Shown: piece after piece, positions 21,307-31,019 of the stretch
Layout: each line of letters opens with the position of its first letter
Position numbering within the stretch: the first letter of the stretch is position 1
Assembly: GCF_003086355.1 (NCBI RefSeq)
Contig: NZ_CP031733.1
Location: forward strand, 1,178,001 to 1,242,000
Reading direction: 5' to 3'
Length of the DNA stretch: 64,000 bases
Source of the DNA: Streptococcus chenjunshii
GTDB lineage: Bacteria > Bacillota > Bacilli > Lactobacillales > Streptococcaceae
The notes under the pieces: model-generated
What the model was told of the DNA's origin: nothing
The model's input: only the letters and a program-made list of their open reading frames with translations
Database searches by the model: none
Translations under genes and position numbers: made by a program

Positions 21307-21654
21307 TTAAAGCAGAGTTTTATCAAAAATGTGACGTTCGACTAAGCTGTCCATTAAAAAATAAAACTTATCCTGCAGGATATGGTTGTCTTCTGAACGG
21401 AAGATATTAACTGGGCGTAAACCGGACTGATCGGTAATACTTAGCTTAAAAGCATTCAAGTCCCTATGGACAGTTATTTTTAGAGGGAAGCCGTTACCGG
21501 AATTAGGAATATTTTCCAGCAGACGCTTTAATTCATAATGCCCGATTTTATTTTGGACAAAGGTAGTATCCCGCAGTGTATACGGTTTAACATTTGAATT
21601 GATACTGTAGCTGTATTTGCAGCCGTCTAACGTTACTTCTTTTGTAAATGCCAT
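21307..21654 (-). CDS. DUF1831 family protein
   Basis: 115 residues, starting MAFTKEVTLDGCKYSYSINSNVKPYTLRDTTF. This small cytoplasmic family occurs in Lactobacillales and, as here, sits immediately downstream of a NifS-like cysteine desulfurase (1-base gap). No catalytic motif is seen, and the function is not known to me. The operon position suggests a role with sulfur transfer. Confidence 0.8.
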   Translation of the reverse strand: MAFTKEVTLDGCKYSYSINSNVKPYTLRDTTFVQNKIGHYELKRLLENIPNSGNGFPLKITVHRDLNAFKLSITDQSGLRPVNIFRSEDNHILQDKFYFLMDSLVERHIFDKTLL

Positions 21655-21655
21655 T

Positions 21656-22771
21656 TTATGTTCCTGTTATTTCTTTTAATTTATTTGCTAACTGCAGCAA
21701 TTCTTCCTGCGTATTTTGTTTAGATAAACTGATGCGAATAGATTCTTGCAGTCTGGCAGAATCAGCACCGTAAATGCTGGCAAGCACATGGCTGGGGTCA
21801 ACGGTACCGGCAGTGCAGGCAGAACCAGTAGAGACAGCAAAACCAGCCAAATCAAGCTGTGTCAGCAAAATACTGTTGTTTTGACCCGGAAAGCCGATAT
21901 TGATAATGTGTGGGAGCTGTTTTGAAGAGCCATTGAGGTAATAGGAAGCAGGAGAGAGTGCCTCTAAAAAGGCTCTTTTCAATCCTTGAATATAAGTCAG
22001 ATTTTCTTTTGCCTGCTTTCTGCTGTCAGCAAGAGCCTGTGCCATTCCAGCAATTGCAATAAGATTCTCTGTGCTCGCCCGTCTTTTTTCTTCCTGCTCA
22101 CCTCCATGAAGCAGACTGTCAAAATGAAGCGGATTGGCATAAAGAAAGCCAACACCCTTCGGCCCATGAAATTTGTGGGCTGTAGCCGATAGGAAATCAA
22201 TTCCTACTTCTTCAGGATAGACCGGCAGCTTCCCCATTGTTTGGACAGCATCAACATGGAAAGCTGCCTGATGGTTTTTTAAAAGCTTAGCCGCTTCCTC
22301 AATCGGCAGCAGGTCACCAGTTTCGTTGTTCGCATGCATGAAACTGACCAGAATAGTATCATCCCTCAGTGCTTTCTGAAGACTAGCGCTTGTGACTGAA
22401 CCGTTTTCCGGTTTGAGATAGGTTATTTCAAAGCCGAATCTTTTTTGCAAATAGCCGAGCGGCTCTAGAACGGAAGGGTGTTCGATTGCTGTAGTGATAA
22501 TATGCTTGCCTTTGTCCTGATTGGCGAGAGCATAACCTTTGATAGCTGTATTATTAGCTTCTGTTCCGCCGGAAGTAAAGATGATTCTTCTTTCCGATGT
22601 CCTTAAAATGTCAGCAATGGTCTGTCTGGCCGTCCTCAGAACGTGATTGGCTTTCCGCCCGTATGCATGAATGCTTGATGGATTGCCAAAATTGTCAGTC
22701 ATTACCTCTGTCATTATCTCAATGACTTTCGGTGTCAGAGCTGTAGTAGCAGCATTATCGAGATATACCAT
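21656..22771 (-). CDS. Cysteine desulfurase, NifS/IscS family
   Basis: 371 residues, PLP-dependent. The family N-terminus is VYLDNAATTALTPKV, the PLP lysine is in SATAHKFHGPKG (about residue 200) and the sulfur-accepting cysteine is in STGSACTAGTVDPSHV (about 320). It converts cysteine to alanine and an enzyme persulfide for thio-cofactor or tRNA synthesis. It lies 6 bases after prs and 1 base before the DUF1831 gene. A SufS-type role is unlikely, since no suf genes are adjacent. Confidence 0.94.
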   Translation of the reverse strand: MVYLDNAATTALTPKVIEIMTEVMTDNFGNPSSIHAYGRKANHVLRTARQTIADILRTSERRIIFTSGGTEANNTAIKGYALANQDKGKHIITTAIEHPSVLEPLGYLQKRFGFEITYLKPENGSVTSASLQKALRDDTILVSFMHANNETGDLLPIEEAAKLLKNHQAAFHVDAVQTMGKLPVYPEEVGIDFLSATAHKFHGPKGVGFLYANPLHFDSLLHGGEQEEKRRASTENLIAIAGMAQALADSRKQAKENLTYIQGLKRAFLEALSPASYYLNGSSKQLPHIINIGFPGQNNSILLTQLDLAGFAVSTGSACTAGTVDPSHVLASIYGADSARLQESIRISLSKQNTQEELLQLANKLKEITGT

Positions 22772-22777
22772 AGCGTA

Positions 22778-23752
22778 TTATCCTTTACTAGATGGCGTGT
22801 AAGCAAAAAGCGGGCTGACCGGTTTTCGCTCATGAATGCGGATAATGGCATCAGCAATAAGTTTGCTTGCTGAAAGGTATTTCACATTTTCAGGTGTTCG
22901 TTCTTTAGTTGAAACAGAGTCAGTCACAATGATTTCTTTCAGCGGTGCAGCAGCAAGAATATCTGCAGCGCCGCCGGCAAACAGACCGTGGCTGGCAGCT
23001 GCGTAAATAGCCGTCACCCCGCCGCGTTCCAAAATTTTTGCTGCCTCTGCTAAGGTTTTCCCTGTATTTAAAATATCGTCAATAAGGATAGCTTTTTTTC
23101 CTGCGACCTCTCCAATGATATACCCTTCTTCTCTCGAGGCATCATCCTGAGCATAATCAATAATAGCAATCGGTGCATCGAGGTATTCTGCTAAACTTCG
23201 CGCACGCTTAATACCTGAATTTTTGGGACTGACAACAACAATGTCTTCGCCGGATAAATTGAGGGTGGAGTAGTATTCTGCGAAAAGCGGGATGGTGAAC
23301 AGGTTATCTACAGGAGTATCAAAAAAGCCCTGTACCTGAACAGTATGCAGATCCAATGTCAATACACGATCAACTCCTGCTTTGACAAGCATATTAGCAA
23401 CTAGTTTGGCTGTGATAGGTTCCCGTGAAGCCGCAATCCGATCTTGTCGGGAATAACCAAAATAAGGAATAACAACGTTTACTGAATTAGCGCTGGCGCG
23501 TTTGCAGGCGTCGACCATAATCAGCAGTTCCCACAAATTGTCATTGACAGGGTAGCTGGTTGACTGAATAATGTAAATATCATCGCCGCGGACAGTTTCT
23601 TCAATATTAATCATGATTTCGCCATCTGAAAATTGACGCGATGACATTTTCCCAAGAGGAACGCCGGCTGCGTCAGCAATTTTTTCAGCAATTTCGGGAT
23701 TGGAGGTCAGTGAAAAGAGCTTGAGCTGTCTATCAGTGTGGTGTTGGGCCAT
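22778..23752 (-). CDS. prs: Ribose-phosphate pyrophosphokinase
   Basis: 324 residues. Makes PRPP from ribose 5-phosphate and ATP for purine, pyrimidine, His/Trp and NAD synthesis. Visible signatures are [55 protein letters not shown] and the PRPP loop [25 protein letters not shown]. It heads the leftward operon prs-desulfurase-DUF1831. Streptococci often carry two prs paralogues, and this one could be either. Confidence 0.95.
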   Translation of the reverse strand: MAQHHTDRQLKLFSLTSNPEIAEKIADAAGVPLGKMSSRQFSDGEIMINIEETVRGDDIYIIQSTSYPVNDNLWELLIMVDACKRASANSVNVVIPYFGYSRQDRIAASREPITAKLVANMLVKAGVDRVLTLDLHTVQVQGFFDTPVDNLFTIPLFAEYYSTLNLSGEDIVVVSPKNSGIKRARSLAEYLDAPIAIIDYAQDDASREEGYIIGEVAGKKAILIDDILNTGKTLAEAAKILERGGVTAIYAAASHGLFAGGAADILAAAPLKEIIVTDSVSTKERTPENVKYLSASKLIADAIIRIHERKPVSPLFAYTPSSKG

Positions 23753-23889
23753 AATTAGTACATTCTCCTTAAATTTTTAATATGATAAAAGGTGCCGCAG
23801 AAATGCTGTTTTTAACTTGTAAAAATAAGAAGCAGGTTTTGCCTACCAGTTTTATTTTACCAGAAAATCACGAATATTTCAGTTCCTTT

Positions 23890-24471
23890 TTACTTTAACT
23901 TTTTAACAGCTTTTAAGCTGTTTGTCAGTCTGGCAATCTTACTTTTAGCATATTTAAAAGCAATATCATGTTGAACTAAAAATTCAGCAAAATCTTTTTT
24001 TCCGCTGTCTGCATCTTTTACTTCCAGTTCCAGCTCATAATCCTTTATATTAGTGTAATGATTGCAGTCCAGCGCTAAAAGCCCAATCGCAGTCTGGCTT
24101 TCTCTTCTGTCTGTGGTAAGGTGGCCAAAAACAGCTAAATCATCAGGATTAACGCCTTGCTCTCCAATTAATTCACGAATTGAGCAAGGTGGAAGATGAC
24201 CGGATTTAATGATTTCTTTGGCCTGCGGAAGGGTCAGATGATGGTTGTACTCTAAATTACCAACAGTTTTAGGCAGTTTTAATGTCAGCTCTGCCCGATC
24301 TGAGAAGGTTCGGATCCGCAGTAACATGCGGTGTGCCTTAAGGCTGAAATCATGAGAATCAAAATAATAATTTGTCTGTGTTATCTGAGGAATGTGGGAA
24401 AAGTGCGCAGTCAAGCGCTTAAATTCATCTTTATTGAGTAAGGTCTTATATTCGATTTCCAAATGTGTCAT
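23890..24471 (-). CDS. CYTH domain protein (triphosphate tunnel family)
   Basis: 193 residues. The diagnostic N-terminal ExExK signature is HLEIEYKTLLNKDEF, and alternating charged beta strands (LLRIRTF, AELTLKLPK, YELELEVKDA) form the tunnel. Members act on triphosphates such as thiamine triphosphate or inorganic tripolyphosphate. Divergent from relQ across a 208-bp promoter region, a pairing conserved in Firmicutes. RBS AAAGGAAAA. Confidence 0.9.
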   Translation of the reverse strand: MTHLEIEYKTLLNKDEFKRLTAHFSHIPQITQTNYYFDSHDFSLKAHRMLLRIRTFSDRAELTLKLPKTVGNLEYNHHLTLPQAKEIIKSGHLPPCSIRELIGEQGVNPDDLAVFGHLTTDRRESQTAIGLLALDCNHYTNIKDYELELEVKDADSGKKDFAEFLVQHDIAFKYAKSKIARLTNSLKAVKKLK

Positions 24472-24492
24472 GCCATTTTCCTTTAATACCTT

Positions 24493-24520
24493 TTGTGCTA
24501 TAATAAAGTAATACTATACT
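24493..24520 (+). promoter_or_regulatory. Promoter candidate upstream of relQ
   Basis: TTGTGC, a 16-base spacer and TATACT. The 160 bases between it and the ATG contain two small hairpins (TCGCT-tgttg-AGCGA and AGCAG-ttcag-CTGCT), so the leader is long and possibly structured. Confidence 0.45.
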
Positions 24521-24679
24521 AATTTTATAAAAAAGTCCGATATTTGGCAAACTCGCTTGTTGAGCGATTGTAGCGGCTATTCGTTTTTTCTGATACTGCA
24601 GCAGTTCAGCTGCTAAATATGTTTCAGCGCTTAAAGGTCCTTGTCAGTCTTTTTTATATTCGGTGAAGGGAGCTGTTCA

Positions 24680-25351
24680 ATGTCTGCTGAATGGGAAGAG
24701 TTTTTGGACCCTTATATTCAAACAGTCGGTGAGTTAAAAATTAAACTGCGGGGAATCCGCAAGCAGTTCAGAAAGCAAAATCGTCACTCCCCGATTGAAT
24801 TTGTCACCGGTCGGGTCAAATCGGTGGAAAGTATTCAGGAAAAAATGCTTATGCGCAGTATCAAACAGGAAAATATCGCCCAAGATATACAAGACATTGC
24901 CGGCTTGAGGATTATGGTGCAGTTTGTAGATGATGTCGATGAGGTTCTTGATTTACTGAGGCAAAGGCATGATATGAAGATAGTACAGGAACGTGATTAT
25001 ATCAACCATATGAAGCCAAGCGGCTACCGTTCTTATCATGTTGTAATTGAGTATCCTGTTGATACGATTCAGGGGCAGAAGACGGTGCTGGCAGAAATTC
25101 AAATTCGGACACTTGCCATGAATTTCTGGGCCACAATCGAACATTCCCTGAATTATAAATATAAAGGCGAATTTCCTCAGGAAATTAAACAGCGATTGGA
25201 AACGACAGCTAAAATCGCTTATGAACTTGATGAAGAAGTAAGGAAAATACGCGAAGATATCAGAGAAGCCCAGCTTCTCTTTGATCCGGAAAGCCGAAAG
25301 CTAAATGATGGTGTAGGAAACAGTGATGACACAGATGAATATTACAGGTAG
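24680..25351 (+). CDS. relQ: Small alarmone synthetase RelQ (GTP pyrophosphokinase)
   Basis: 223 residues from ATG 24680 (after GAAGGGAG), the usual length of RelQ. The single RelA/SpoT synthetase domain contains [28 protein letters not shown] and [12 protein letters not shown], with the basic G-loop region and [24 protein letters not shown]. No hydrolase or TGS domain. It makes (p)ppGpp under stress. Overlaps nadK and starts the operon relQ-nadK-rluD-pta. Confidence 0.95.
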   Translation: MSAEWEEFLDPYIQTVGELKIKLRGIRKQFRKQNRHSPIEFVTGRVKSVESIQEKMLMRSIKQENIAQDIQDIAGLRIMVQFVDDVDEVLDLLRQRHDMKIVQERDYINHMKPSGYRSYHVVIEYPVDTIQGQKTVLAEIQIRTLAMNFWATIEHSLNYKYKGEFPQEIKQRLETTAKIAYELDEEVRKIREDIREAQLLFDPESRKLNDGVGNSDDTDEYYR

Positions 25352-26168
25352 AAAAGACATGATGCGTGTTGCTATCATCGCTAATGGGAAATACCAAAGC
25401 CGACGGATAGCAGCTAAACTTTTTGCAGTTTTAAAGGACGATCCGGATTTTTACTTATCCAAAAAAAATCCGGATGTTGTGATTTCTATTGGCGGCGACG
25501 GGATGCTTTTATCTGCTTTTCATAAATATGAAAAAGAGCTCGGTCATGTCCGCTTTGTTGGGGTACATACAGGGCATCTCGGTTTTTATACAGACTACCG
25601 GGATTTTGAAATCGATAAGCTTATTGAAAATCTGCGCAGAGACAGAGGTGAAAAAGTCTCTTATCCTATTTTAAAAGTCAAAATAAAATTGGACAGCGGC
25701 CGTGAAATTGAGAATCTAGCTTTAAATGAAGCTACGGTTAAACGGATTGAAAAAACTATGGTTGCCGATGTGATTATCAACCATGTCAAATTTGAACGTT
25801 TCCGCGGTGACGGTATTTCAGTCTCCACCCCGACAGGCAGCACGGCATATAATAAATCGCTGGGCGGAGCAGTTCTGCATCCTACTGTTGAAGCCTTGCA
25901 GCTGACTGAGATTTCCAGTCTCAACAATCGGGTTTTCAGAACATTAGGTTCGTCAGTGATTGTTCCCAAAAAGGATAAAATTGAAATTGTCCCTAAACGT
26001 CTGGGCAGTTACACTATATCAGTTGACAACAGCACCCTGCATTACAAAAATGTTGTTAAAATCGAGTACTGTATCAGTTCTGAACAGATCAGTTTTGTAG
26101 CCACACCGAGCCATACCAGCTTTTGGGAACGGGTCAAGGATGCCTTTATAGGAGACTTTGATTCATGA
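25326..26168 (+). CDS. nadK: NAD kinase
   Basis: Phosphorylates NAD+ to NADP+. The family signatures are [17 protein letters not shown] (catalytic Asp), LNEATVKR and [20 protein letters not shown]. The start is not certain: ATG 25326 has AGGAAA seven bases upstream and gives 280 residues, while ATGs at 25335 and 25359/25362 are also possible. It overlaps the end of relQ and overlaps the next gene by an ATGA, indicating translational coupling. Confidence 0.93.
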   Translation: MTQMNITGRKDMMRVAIIANGKYQSRRIAAKLFAVLKDDPDFYLSKKNPDVVISIGGDGMLLSAFHKYEKELGHVRFVGVHTGHLGFYTDYRDFEIDKLIENLRRDRGEKVSYPILKVKIKLDSGREIENLALNEATVKRIEKTMVADVIINHVKFERFRGDGISVSTPTGSTAYNKSLGGAVLHPTVEALQLTEISSLNNRVFRTLGSSVIVPKKDKIEIVPKRLGSYTISVDNSTLHYKNVVKIEYCISSEQISFVATPSHTSFWERVKDAFIGDFDS

Positions 26169-27058
26169 AATTTGATTTCGTTGCTGACAGAGAATGCAAA
26201 GTCAAAACCTTTTTAAAAGGGCAGGGAATTTCCAAAAGCCTACTGGCCAAAATCAAATTCAAAGGCGGCAATATCTGGGTAAACGGCTTTGAACAAAATG
26301 CCGTTTATTTGCTGCAGGCAGGCGATACAGTGACCATTGAAATTCCTGATGAAGAACCGATTGACAGTTTGAAGCCTGTGAAGCATGAGTTGGATATTGT
26401 CTATGAGGATGATCATTTTTTGATTGTGAATAAACCTTATTCTTACCCCAGTATTCCCAGTGTTTTACATTCCAATACAATAGCTAATTTTATTAAATAC
26501 TATTATATGGAACAGAATTATCCTAATAAACGGGTTCATATTGTCACCCGGCTCGATAAAGATACAAGTGGTTTAATGCTCTTAGCCAAGCATGGCTATG
26601 CTCATGCCAGAATGGATAAACAGCTTCAGAATAAGACGATTGAAAAAGGGTATTATGCCCTAGTTTCTGGTTCAGGAGAACTGCCAGCAGAGGGTGATAT
26701 CATTGCTCCCATTGCCAGAAGAAGCGACAGCATGATTACCCGCTGTGTCCATCAAATGGGAAAATATGCCCATACAAGCTATAGAGTCGTCAAACGATAT
26801 GGGGATGTCTACCTTCTAGACATTCGCCTGCATACAGGGCGGACTCATCAGATTCGAGTGCATTTTGCACATATCGGTTTTCCCCTTTTGGGAGACGATT
26901 TGTACGGCGGACGAATGGACTGCGGGATAAGCCGGCAGGCACTTCATTGCTATTATTTATCTTTTAGGGATCCTTTTACTGGTCAGATCAACCGTCAGCT
27001 GACGGACTTGACAGATGATTTTGATAGCGTTATCATAGATTTACAAAAAAATAAATAG
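26165..27058 (+). CDS. RluA/RluD-family pseudouridine synthase
   Basis: 297 residues. An N-terminal S4-like RNA-binding region (about 15-75) is followed by the catalytic domain with the [15 protein letters not shown] motif (catalytic Asp about 130) and [28 protein letters not shown]. It modifies uridines in large-subunit rRNA or tRNA. It starts on an ATGA overlap with nadK and ends 12 bases before pta. The exact target position is not deducible. Confidence 0.93.
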   Translation: MKFDFVADRECKVKTFLKGQGISKSLLAKIKFKGGNIWVNGFEQNAVYLLQAGDTVTIEIPDEEPIDSLKPVKHELDIVYEDDHFLIVNKPYSYPSIPSVLHSNTIANFIKYYYMEQNYPNKRVHIVTRLDKDTSGLMLLAKHGYAHARMDKQLQNKTIEKGYYALVSGSGELPAEGDIIAPIARRSDSMITRCVHQMGKYAHTSYRVVKRYGDVYLLDIRLHTGRTHQIRVHFAHIGFPLLGDDLYGGRMDCGISRQALHCYYLSFRDPFTGQINRQLTDLTDDFDSVIIDLQKNK

Positions 27059-27070
27059 AGGTTTATAAAT

Positions 27071-28060
27071 ATGAGTATCCGTTCTTTGTTTGGCAGCTTA
27101 CGTGAGAAAGTTGTGGGCCAAAATATCAAAATTGTTTTCCCTGAAGGTGATGATGAACGTGTCGTTCGCGCGGCTGCCCGGCTTAAATTTGAAGGTTTGG
27201 TTGAACCGATTATCTTAGGGGATGCAGATAAAGTTCACAGCTTGCTGGCTCGGCTTGGTTTTGCAGATCCGCATTATACGATTATTAATCCCGAAGATTA
27301 TGCAGGCTTTGAGGAGATGAAACAGGAGTTTCTGACTATTCGCAAAGGGAAAGTAAGTCCTGAAGAAGCAGATAAACTGCTCAAAGACGTCAACTATTTT
27401 GGGGTCATGCTGGTTAAGATGGGATTGGCAGACGGAATGGTCTCAGGTGCTATCCATTCTACGGCAGATACTGTCCGCCCTGCTCTTCAGATCATCAAAA
27501 CAAAACCGGGGATTTCTCGGACATCAGGTGTTTTCCTGATGAATCGGGAAAATACTGACCAGCGGTTAATTTTTGCCGACTGTGCAATTAACATTGATCC
27601 TAATTCTCAAGAACTAGCTGAGATTGCGGTTAATACAGCAGATACCGCTAAGATTTTCGATATTGAGCCAAAGATTGCTATGCTCAGTTTTTCAACAAAA
27701 GGCAGCGCTAAAGCCCCACAAGTTGAAAAAGTGCAGGAGGCTGTTCGTCTGGCAAACGAACGTCATCCCGAAATTTCTTTAGACGGTGAGCTGCAGTTTG
27801 ATGCAGCCTTTGTTCCGAATACCGCTGAAATTAAGGCGCCTGGAAGCACAGTGGCAGGACATGCCAATATCTTTATTTTCCCAGATTTACAGTCCGGCAA
27901 TATTGGCTATAAAATTGCTCAGCGTTTAGGTATGTTTGAGGCGATAGGACCAATCCTTCAGGGACTGAATAAACCGGTTAATGACCTTTCTCGTGGTTCA
28001 AGTGCTGAAGATATTTATAAACTGGCTATTATTACAGCGGCTCAGACCCTAGACAGCTAA
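27071..28060 (+). CDS. pta: Phosphate acetyltransferase
   Basis: 329 residues. Interconverts acetyl-CoA and acetyl phosphate, feeding acetate kinase for ATP. Family blocks are KIVFPEGDDERVVRAAARL, GMVSGAIHSTADTVRPALQIIKT, MLSFSTKGSAKAPQVEKV and LQSGNIGYKIAQRLG. It is the short Pta form, normal for Firmicutes. It is last in the relQ operon, followed by a strong terminator. Confidence 0.96.
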   Translation: MSIRSLFGSLREKVVGQNIKIVFPEGDDERVVRAAARLKFEGLVEPIILGDADKVHSLLARLGFADPHYTIINPEDYAGFEEMKQEFLTIRKGKVSPEEADKLLKDVNYFGVMLVKMGLADGMVSGAIHSTADTVRPALQIIKTKPGISRTSGVFLMNRENTDQRLIFADCAINIDPNSQELAEIAVNTADTAKIFDIEPKIAMLSFSTKGSAKAPQVEKVQEAVRLANERHPEISLDGELQFDAAFVPNTAEIKAPGSTVAGHANIFIFPDLQSGNIGYKIAQRLGMFEAIGPILQGLNKPVNDLSRGSSAEDIYKLAIITAAQTLDS

Positions 28061-28101
28061 GATAGCTTTCGATTGTTCCTGAGATCCAAAAGCAGCATCA
28101 C

Positions 28102-28137
28102 AAAAACGAGAAGGGAACACCTCCTTCTCGTTTTTTA
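28102..28137 (+). terminator. Intrinsic terminator after pta
   Basis: A perfect 12-bp stem AAAACGAGAAGG/CCTTCTCGTTTT with an 8-base loop and a T run. Confidence 0.9.
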
Positions 28138-28230
28138 GCCTATCATAAAATATAAAGCACCTGAACGAAATCAATTATCCTAAAGAAAAAGAAAGATGTG
28201 CAACCTAGTGCTGACTCAAGTTTTAGTCCG

Positions 28231-28899
28231 CCGTAGACGACTGAAGGCAGACGAAAATCCCAGCCTGCCAAATCATTGCTTGAACTATAAACAAGGCGCA
28301 GTAGTCTAGTGTCATTTTAGTCGCTTTTTCAAAGCTTTAAAAAGTCTGCTAGGCTTTGCGGGGGCGAGACATGGGTACATTATGGTTTGGGGGTTCTGTC
28401 TCGCTCTCTAGTCGTCCTGACAGATGTGCTGCATGTGAAATCATAGATTTCTGGCTTACCGTCCGCCGTAGATGACTAAAGGCTTTATCGTCTTAACAGC
28501 CGACTGCACCCTTATAGTCATCTTGACAGGGGTGCGTCTGCGAAATCACAGATTTCGGCCTTTCCGCCTTTTTATACGGATTTTTTTAACAGCCTTTGTA
28601 TCTTGTGAATTGAACACGCCCTGAAAGCTCGGAGAAAAGACGGGCTTGTCCTAGTGTCTCAAAATTTGGCTGACACGTCGGTCGATCCCTATTTTTCAGT
28701 CGTTTTCTTCACGGCCCTTGTATTTTGGTGGAATTGAACACGGCTTAGGCTCTATGCGAAAAGAGACGCAGTCGTAGGAAGCTTTAGGCTGACATACGAA
28801 TGTGGCTGCTCTGTGGGTACAGCCCTCCCTCGAGTCTTTAGTGACTCTTCGGTCAGGATTTTATTTTTGCTGTGAGCTTTTAACGGCCTTTGTAGCTCG
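28231..28899 (+). repeat. Long degenerate repeat array before the SDR gene
   Basis: 28231-28460 is a heavily decayed long-type copy interrupted by a second repeat family (28312-28370). 28461-28605 is a headless long-type copy ending AGCCTTTGTATCTTG. 28607-28727 is an E-type copy with the stem GTGTC/GACAC. 28731-28899 is a hybrid: C-type arms around a B-type core (GAGTC-TTTAGT-GACTC). The last tail (ACGGCCTTTGTAGCTCG) ends at the GGAAGGAGG of the SDR gene. With the terminator this accounts for the whole 857-bp gap. Confidence 0.8.
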
Positions 28900-28917
28900 T
28901 GGAAGGAGGTTATTATA

Positions 28918-29673
28918 ATGTCAAAAATTGCTTTAGTAACAGGGGTGTCTGCAGGTTTTGGCAAGGCTATTGCTGAAAAGCTGGCAGCATGTGACTATAA
29001 GATTATTGGAGCGGCCAGAAGATGGGACCGACTTCAAAAAATGAGAGAGCAGCTGGGAGAAGAGCGTTTTTTACCCTTGCAAATGGATATGACGAAGACT
29101 GAGGAAATTGACCGCGCTTTGGCTGATTTGCCCGAAAACTGGCAGAATATTGATTTGCTTGTCAATAATGCTGGTTTAGCACTGGGATTAGATAAGGCAT
29201 ATGAGGCTGATTTTAAGGATTGGCTGACCATGATTCAAACAAACATTATTGGTCTGACTTATTTGACACGCCAGATTTTGCCGCAGATGGTAAAAAGAAA
29301 CAGAGGACTGATTATTAATTTGGGGTCAACTGCAGGAACAGTTCCTTATCCCGGAGCCAATGTGTACGGTGCCAGCAAGGCCTTTGTCAAGCAATTTTCT
29401 TTAAATCTCAGAGCTGATCTTTTTGGAACGCAGGTTCGAGTGACTAACATCGAGCCGGGACTCTGTGAAGGCACCGAGTTTTCTAACGTCCGCTTTAAGG
29501 GGGATGATGAGCGAGCTGAGCAGCTCTATCAGGGAGCTCATGCAATACGTCCTGAGGATATTGCTGAAACAGTGGCTTGGATAAGCAGTCAGCCGGAACA
29601 TCTCAATATTAATCGCATTGAAATGATGCCTGTCTCTCAATCCTTTGGGCCTCAGCCGGTTCACAGATTTTAA
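28918..29673 (+). CDS. Short-chain dehydrogenase (YdfG-like)
   Basis: 251 residues. The NADP-binding motif is TGVSAGFGKAIAEKL, followed by NNAGLALG, the catalytic YGASKAFVKQF and the YdfG-type ending VRVTNIEPGLCEGTEFSNVRFKGD. Characterised relatives reduce 3-hydroxy acids and L-allo-threonine with NADP. RBS GGAAGGAGG, directly after a repeat tail. It is a stand-alone gene with no close partners. Confidence 0.9.
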   Translation: MSKIALVTGVSAGFGKAIAEKLAACDYKIIGAARRWDRLQKMREQLGEERFLPLQMDMTKTEEIDRALADLPENWQNIDLLVNNAGLALGLDKAYEADFKDWLTMIQTNIIGLTYLTRQILPQMVKRNRGLIINLGSTAGTVPYPGANVYGASKAFVKQFSLNLRADLFGTQVRVTNIEPGLCEGTEFSNVRFKGDDERAEQLYQGAHAIRPEDIAETVAWISSQPEHLNINRIEMMPVSQSFGPQPVHRF

Positions 29674-29806
29674 TGATGCTGCCTTGTCATCTGGTGCAAA
29701 AGGAGTAAGGGAATTGCTGCTCCGGTCAAAGAACAAAATCCTTATCTTTTTGTGTGTTGGTTTATGCTGAGTTTCACTGACCTAAACCAAAAAGACTGAT
29801 TTAAAA

Positions 29807-29838
29807 CGACTCTGGGACAAAAATGTCCTGGAGTCGTC
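29807..29838 (+). terminator. GGGACA-loop hairpin after the SDR gene
   Basis: ACGACTC ... GGGACA-AAAA-TGTCC ... GAGTCGT folds into a long hairpin. 29850-29990 contains sequence similar to 21150-21240 but no gene I can support. Confidence 0.6.
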
Positions 29839-29996
29839 TGCAGGTACAGGTGGAAGTTTTAGCAGGGCGTATCTTCATTTTCAGCTATCTATCTTAAGCA
29901 GCCTTATTGAACTGTTTCGTAAGCAACAGCGGTCAAGCTTGTTCGGGGATGGAGGCGACACCAATGCCGAATGATGTCAGTCCGAATCTAAAGGGT

Positions 29997-30047
29997 GAAG
30001 AGTGATGGAAGACTTACGGATTTGGGGTTCTTCTCACTCTTTTTTGC
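29997..30047. terminator. Terminator-like hairpin before the convergent gene
   Basis: AAGAGTGA (29999-30006) pairs with TCACTCTT (30034-30041), followed by TTTTT; a wide loop lies between. It may end rightward transcription from the SDR gene. Confidence 0.5.
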
Positions 30048-30074
30048 TGGTTCAATAGAGGTATCATAGGCAGA

Positions 30075-30800
30075 TTATTCTTCTGAAAAAGAATGGTCAG
30101 CAATGGAAGGGCCGGAAGTGGTATCGGACCAGCCAACAAGTGCCTGTCCAGTTTCTTTTAGATAGGCAGCAAGGATAGGCTTGAAATCCTGAACACTTTC
30201 CAAAGTGCCAATCAGCTGCTGGTTGGCATCGTACAGTTTTTGATAAGACTGAATTAGGATATGGTCAAAAGTAGTATCAGCAATGGGAAAATGCAGGCTG
30301 TCTTTTTCATTTTGTCTGAGTTCCTGAATGATTGTTTCTTCAAGCTTTTGGGAATCAGTGCTGTCTTCTGCAAAAGCGAGAGAACTGTCAGGTCTATGAT
30401 TGGAGTAAATCAAGCGGTCTGCAGTATCAAAGAAACAGACACGGTAGGGGAGGCCGCTTAGAAAATCAGGCTGCAGCTGCTGATAAAATTTCATGAGATA
30501 TTGTGTCAGCGCTAATAGCCTTTTAGAACTTGCAAAGCTGGTCTTGTCGACATAAAAAGCTTGCTGGTCTTTTTTGGATTCTGCAGTAAATCTTAAGGAA
30601 GGAAGAGGAAACTCTGTTTTGGAGAAAGTGAACAGACCATCGTATTTTTCCAGCACATCCAAAGACAGGGAAGCATCATTTTCACAATCTATGTGAAATA
30701 AATAGTTAAAGTTCTCAGCAATTTCTGCAAAAAACATCTCAGCAGCCCGCCTGTTATCTGCGGGAAATAAGGCAAGGATTTTCTTAGTAGTATGATTCAT
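30075..30800 (-). CDS. Hypothetical cytoplasmic protein, possible PAS-like C-terminal half
   Basis: 241 residues from ATG 30800. I do not recognise the family with certainty. The first half (about 1-105) is alpha/beta with ILALFPADNRRAAEMFFAEIAENF; the second, with VCFFDTADRLIYSNHRP and YQKLYDANQQLIGTLESVQDF, reads like a PAS sensor domain. It lacks membrane segments. No Shine-Dalgarno is visible; a -10 lies 6 bases before the ATG, suggesting a leaderless message. An in-frame TTG at 30827 is less likely. No operon partner. Confidence 0.6.
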   Translation of the reverse strand: MNHTTKKILALFPADNRRAAEMFFAEIAENFNYLFHIDCENDASLSLDVLEKYDGLFTFSKTEFPLPSLRFTAESKKDQQAFYVDKTSFASSKRLLALTQYLMKFYQQLQPDFLSGLPYRVCFFDTADRLIYSNHRPDSSLAFAEDSTDSQKLEETIIQELRQNEKDSLHFPIADTTFDHILIQSYQKLYDANQQLIGTLESVQDFKPILAAYLKETGQALVGWSDTTSGPSIADHSFSEE

Positions 30801-30806
30801 TGCTTT

Positions 30807-30835
30807 ATCATAACGGTTTCTATTCAAAAAAGCAA
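30807..30835 (-). promoter_or_regulatory. Promoter placed for a leaderless transcript
   Basis: On the minus strand: TTGCTT, 17 bases, TATGAT, then AAAGCA and ATG. Transcription would start at or next to the start codon. Confidence 0.5.
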
Positions 30836-31019
30836 GACAGAACTTTTAAGTATGAAATATAAAAGGAAAGCCATTCTTAATTGCTGATGTCCTGCCGCAA
30901 TCCAATGCCTAATGTCTGAGTTCCTAATCGTAGGATTGTATTATTTTGTCGTAGGATAGGCCTATCATTGTCTGATTGATAAATAGTAAAATAAAAGTAC
31001 TAATAATTGAGGTGACAAT

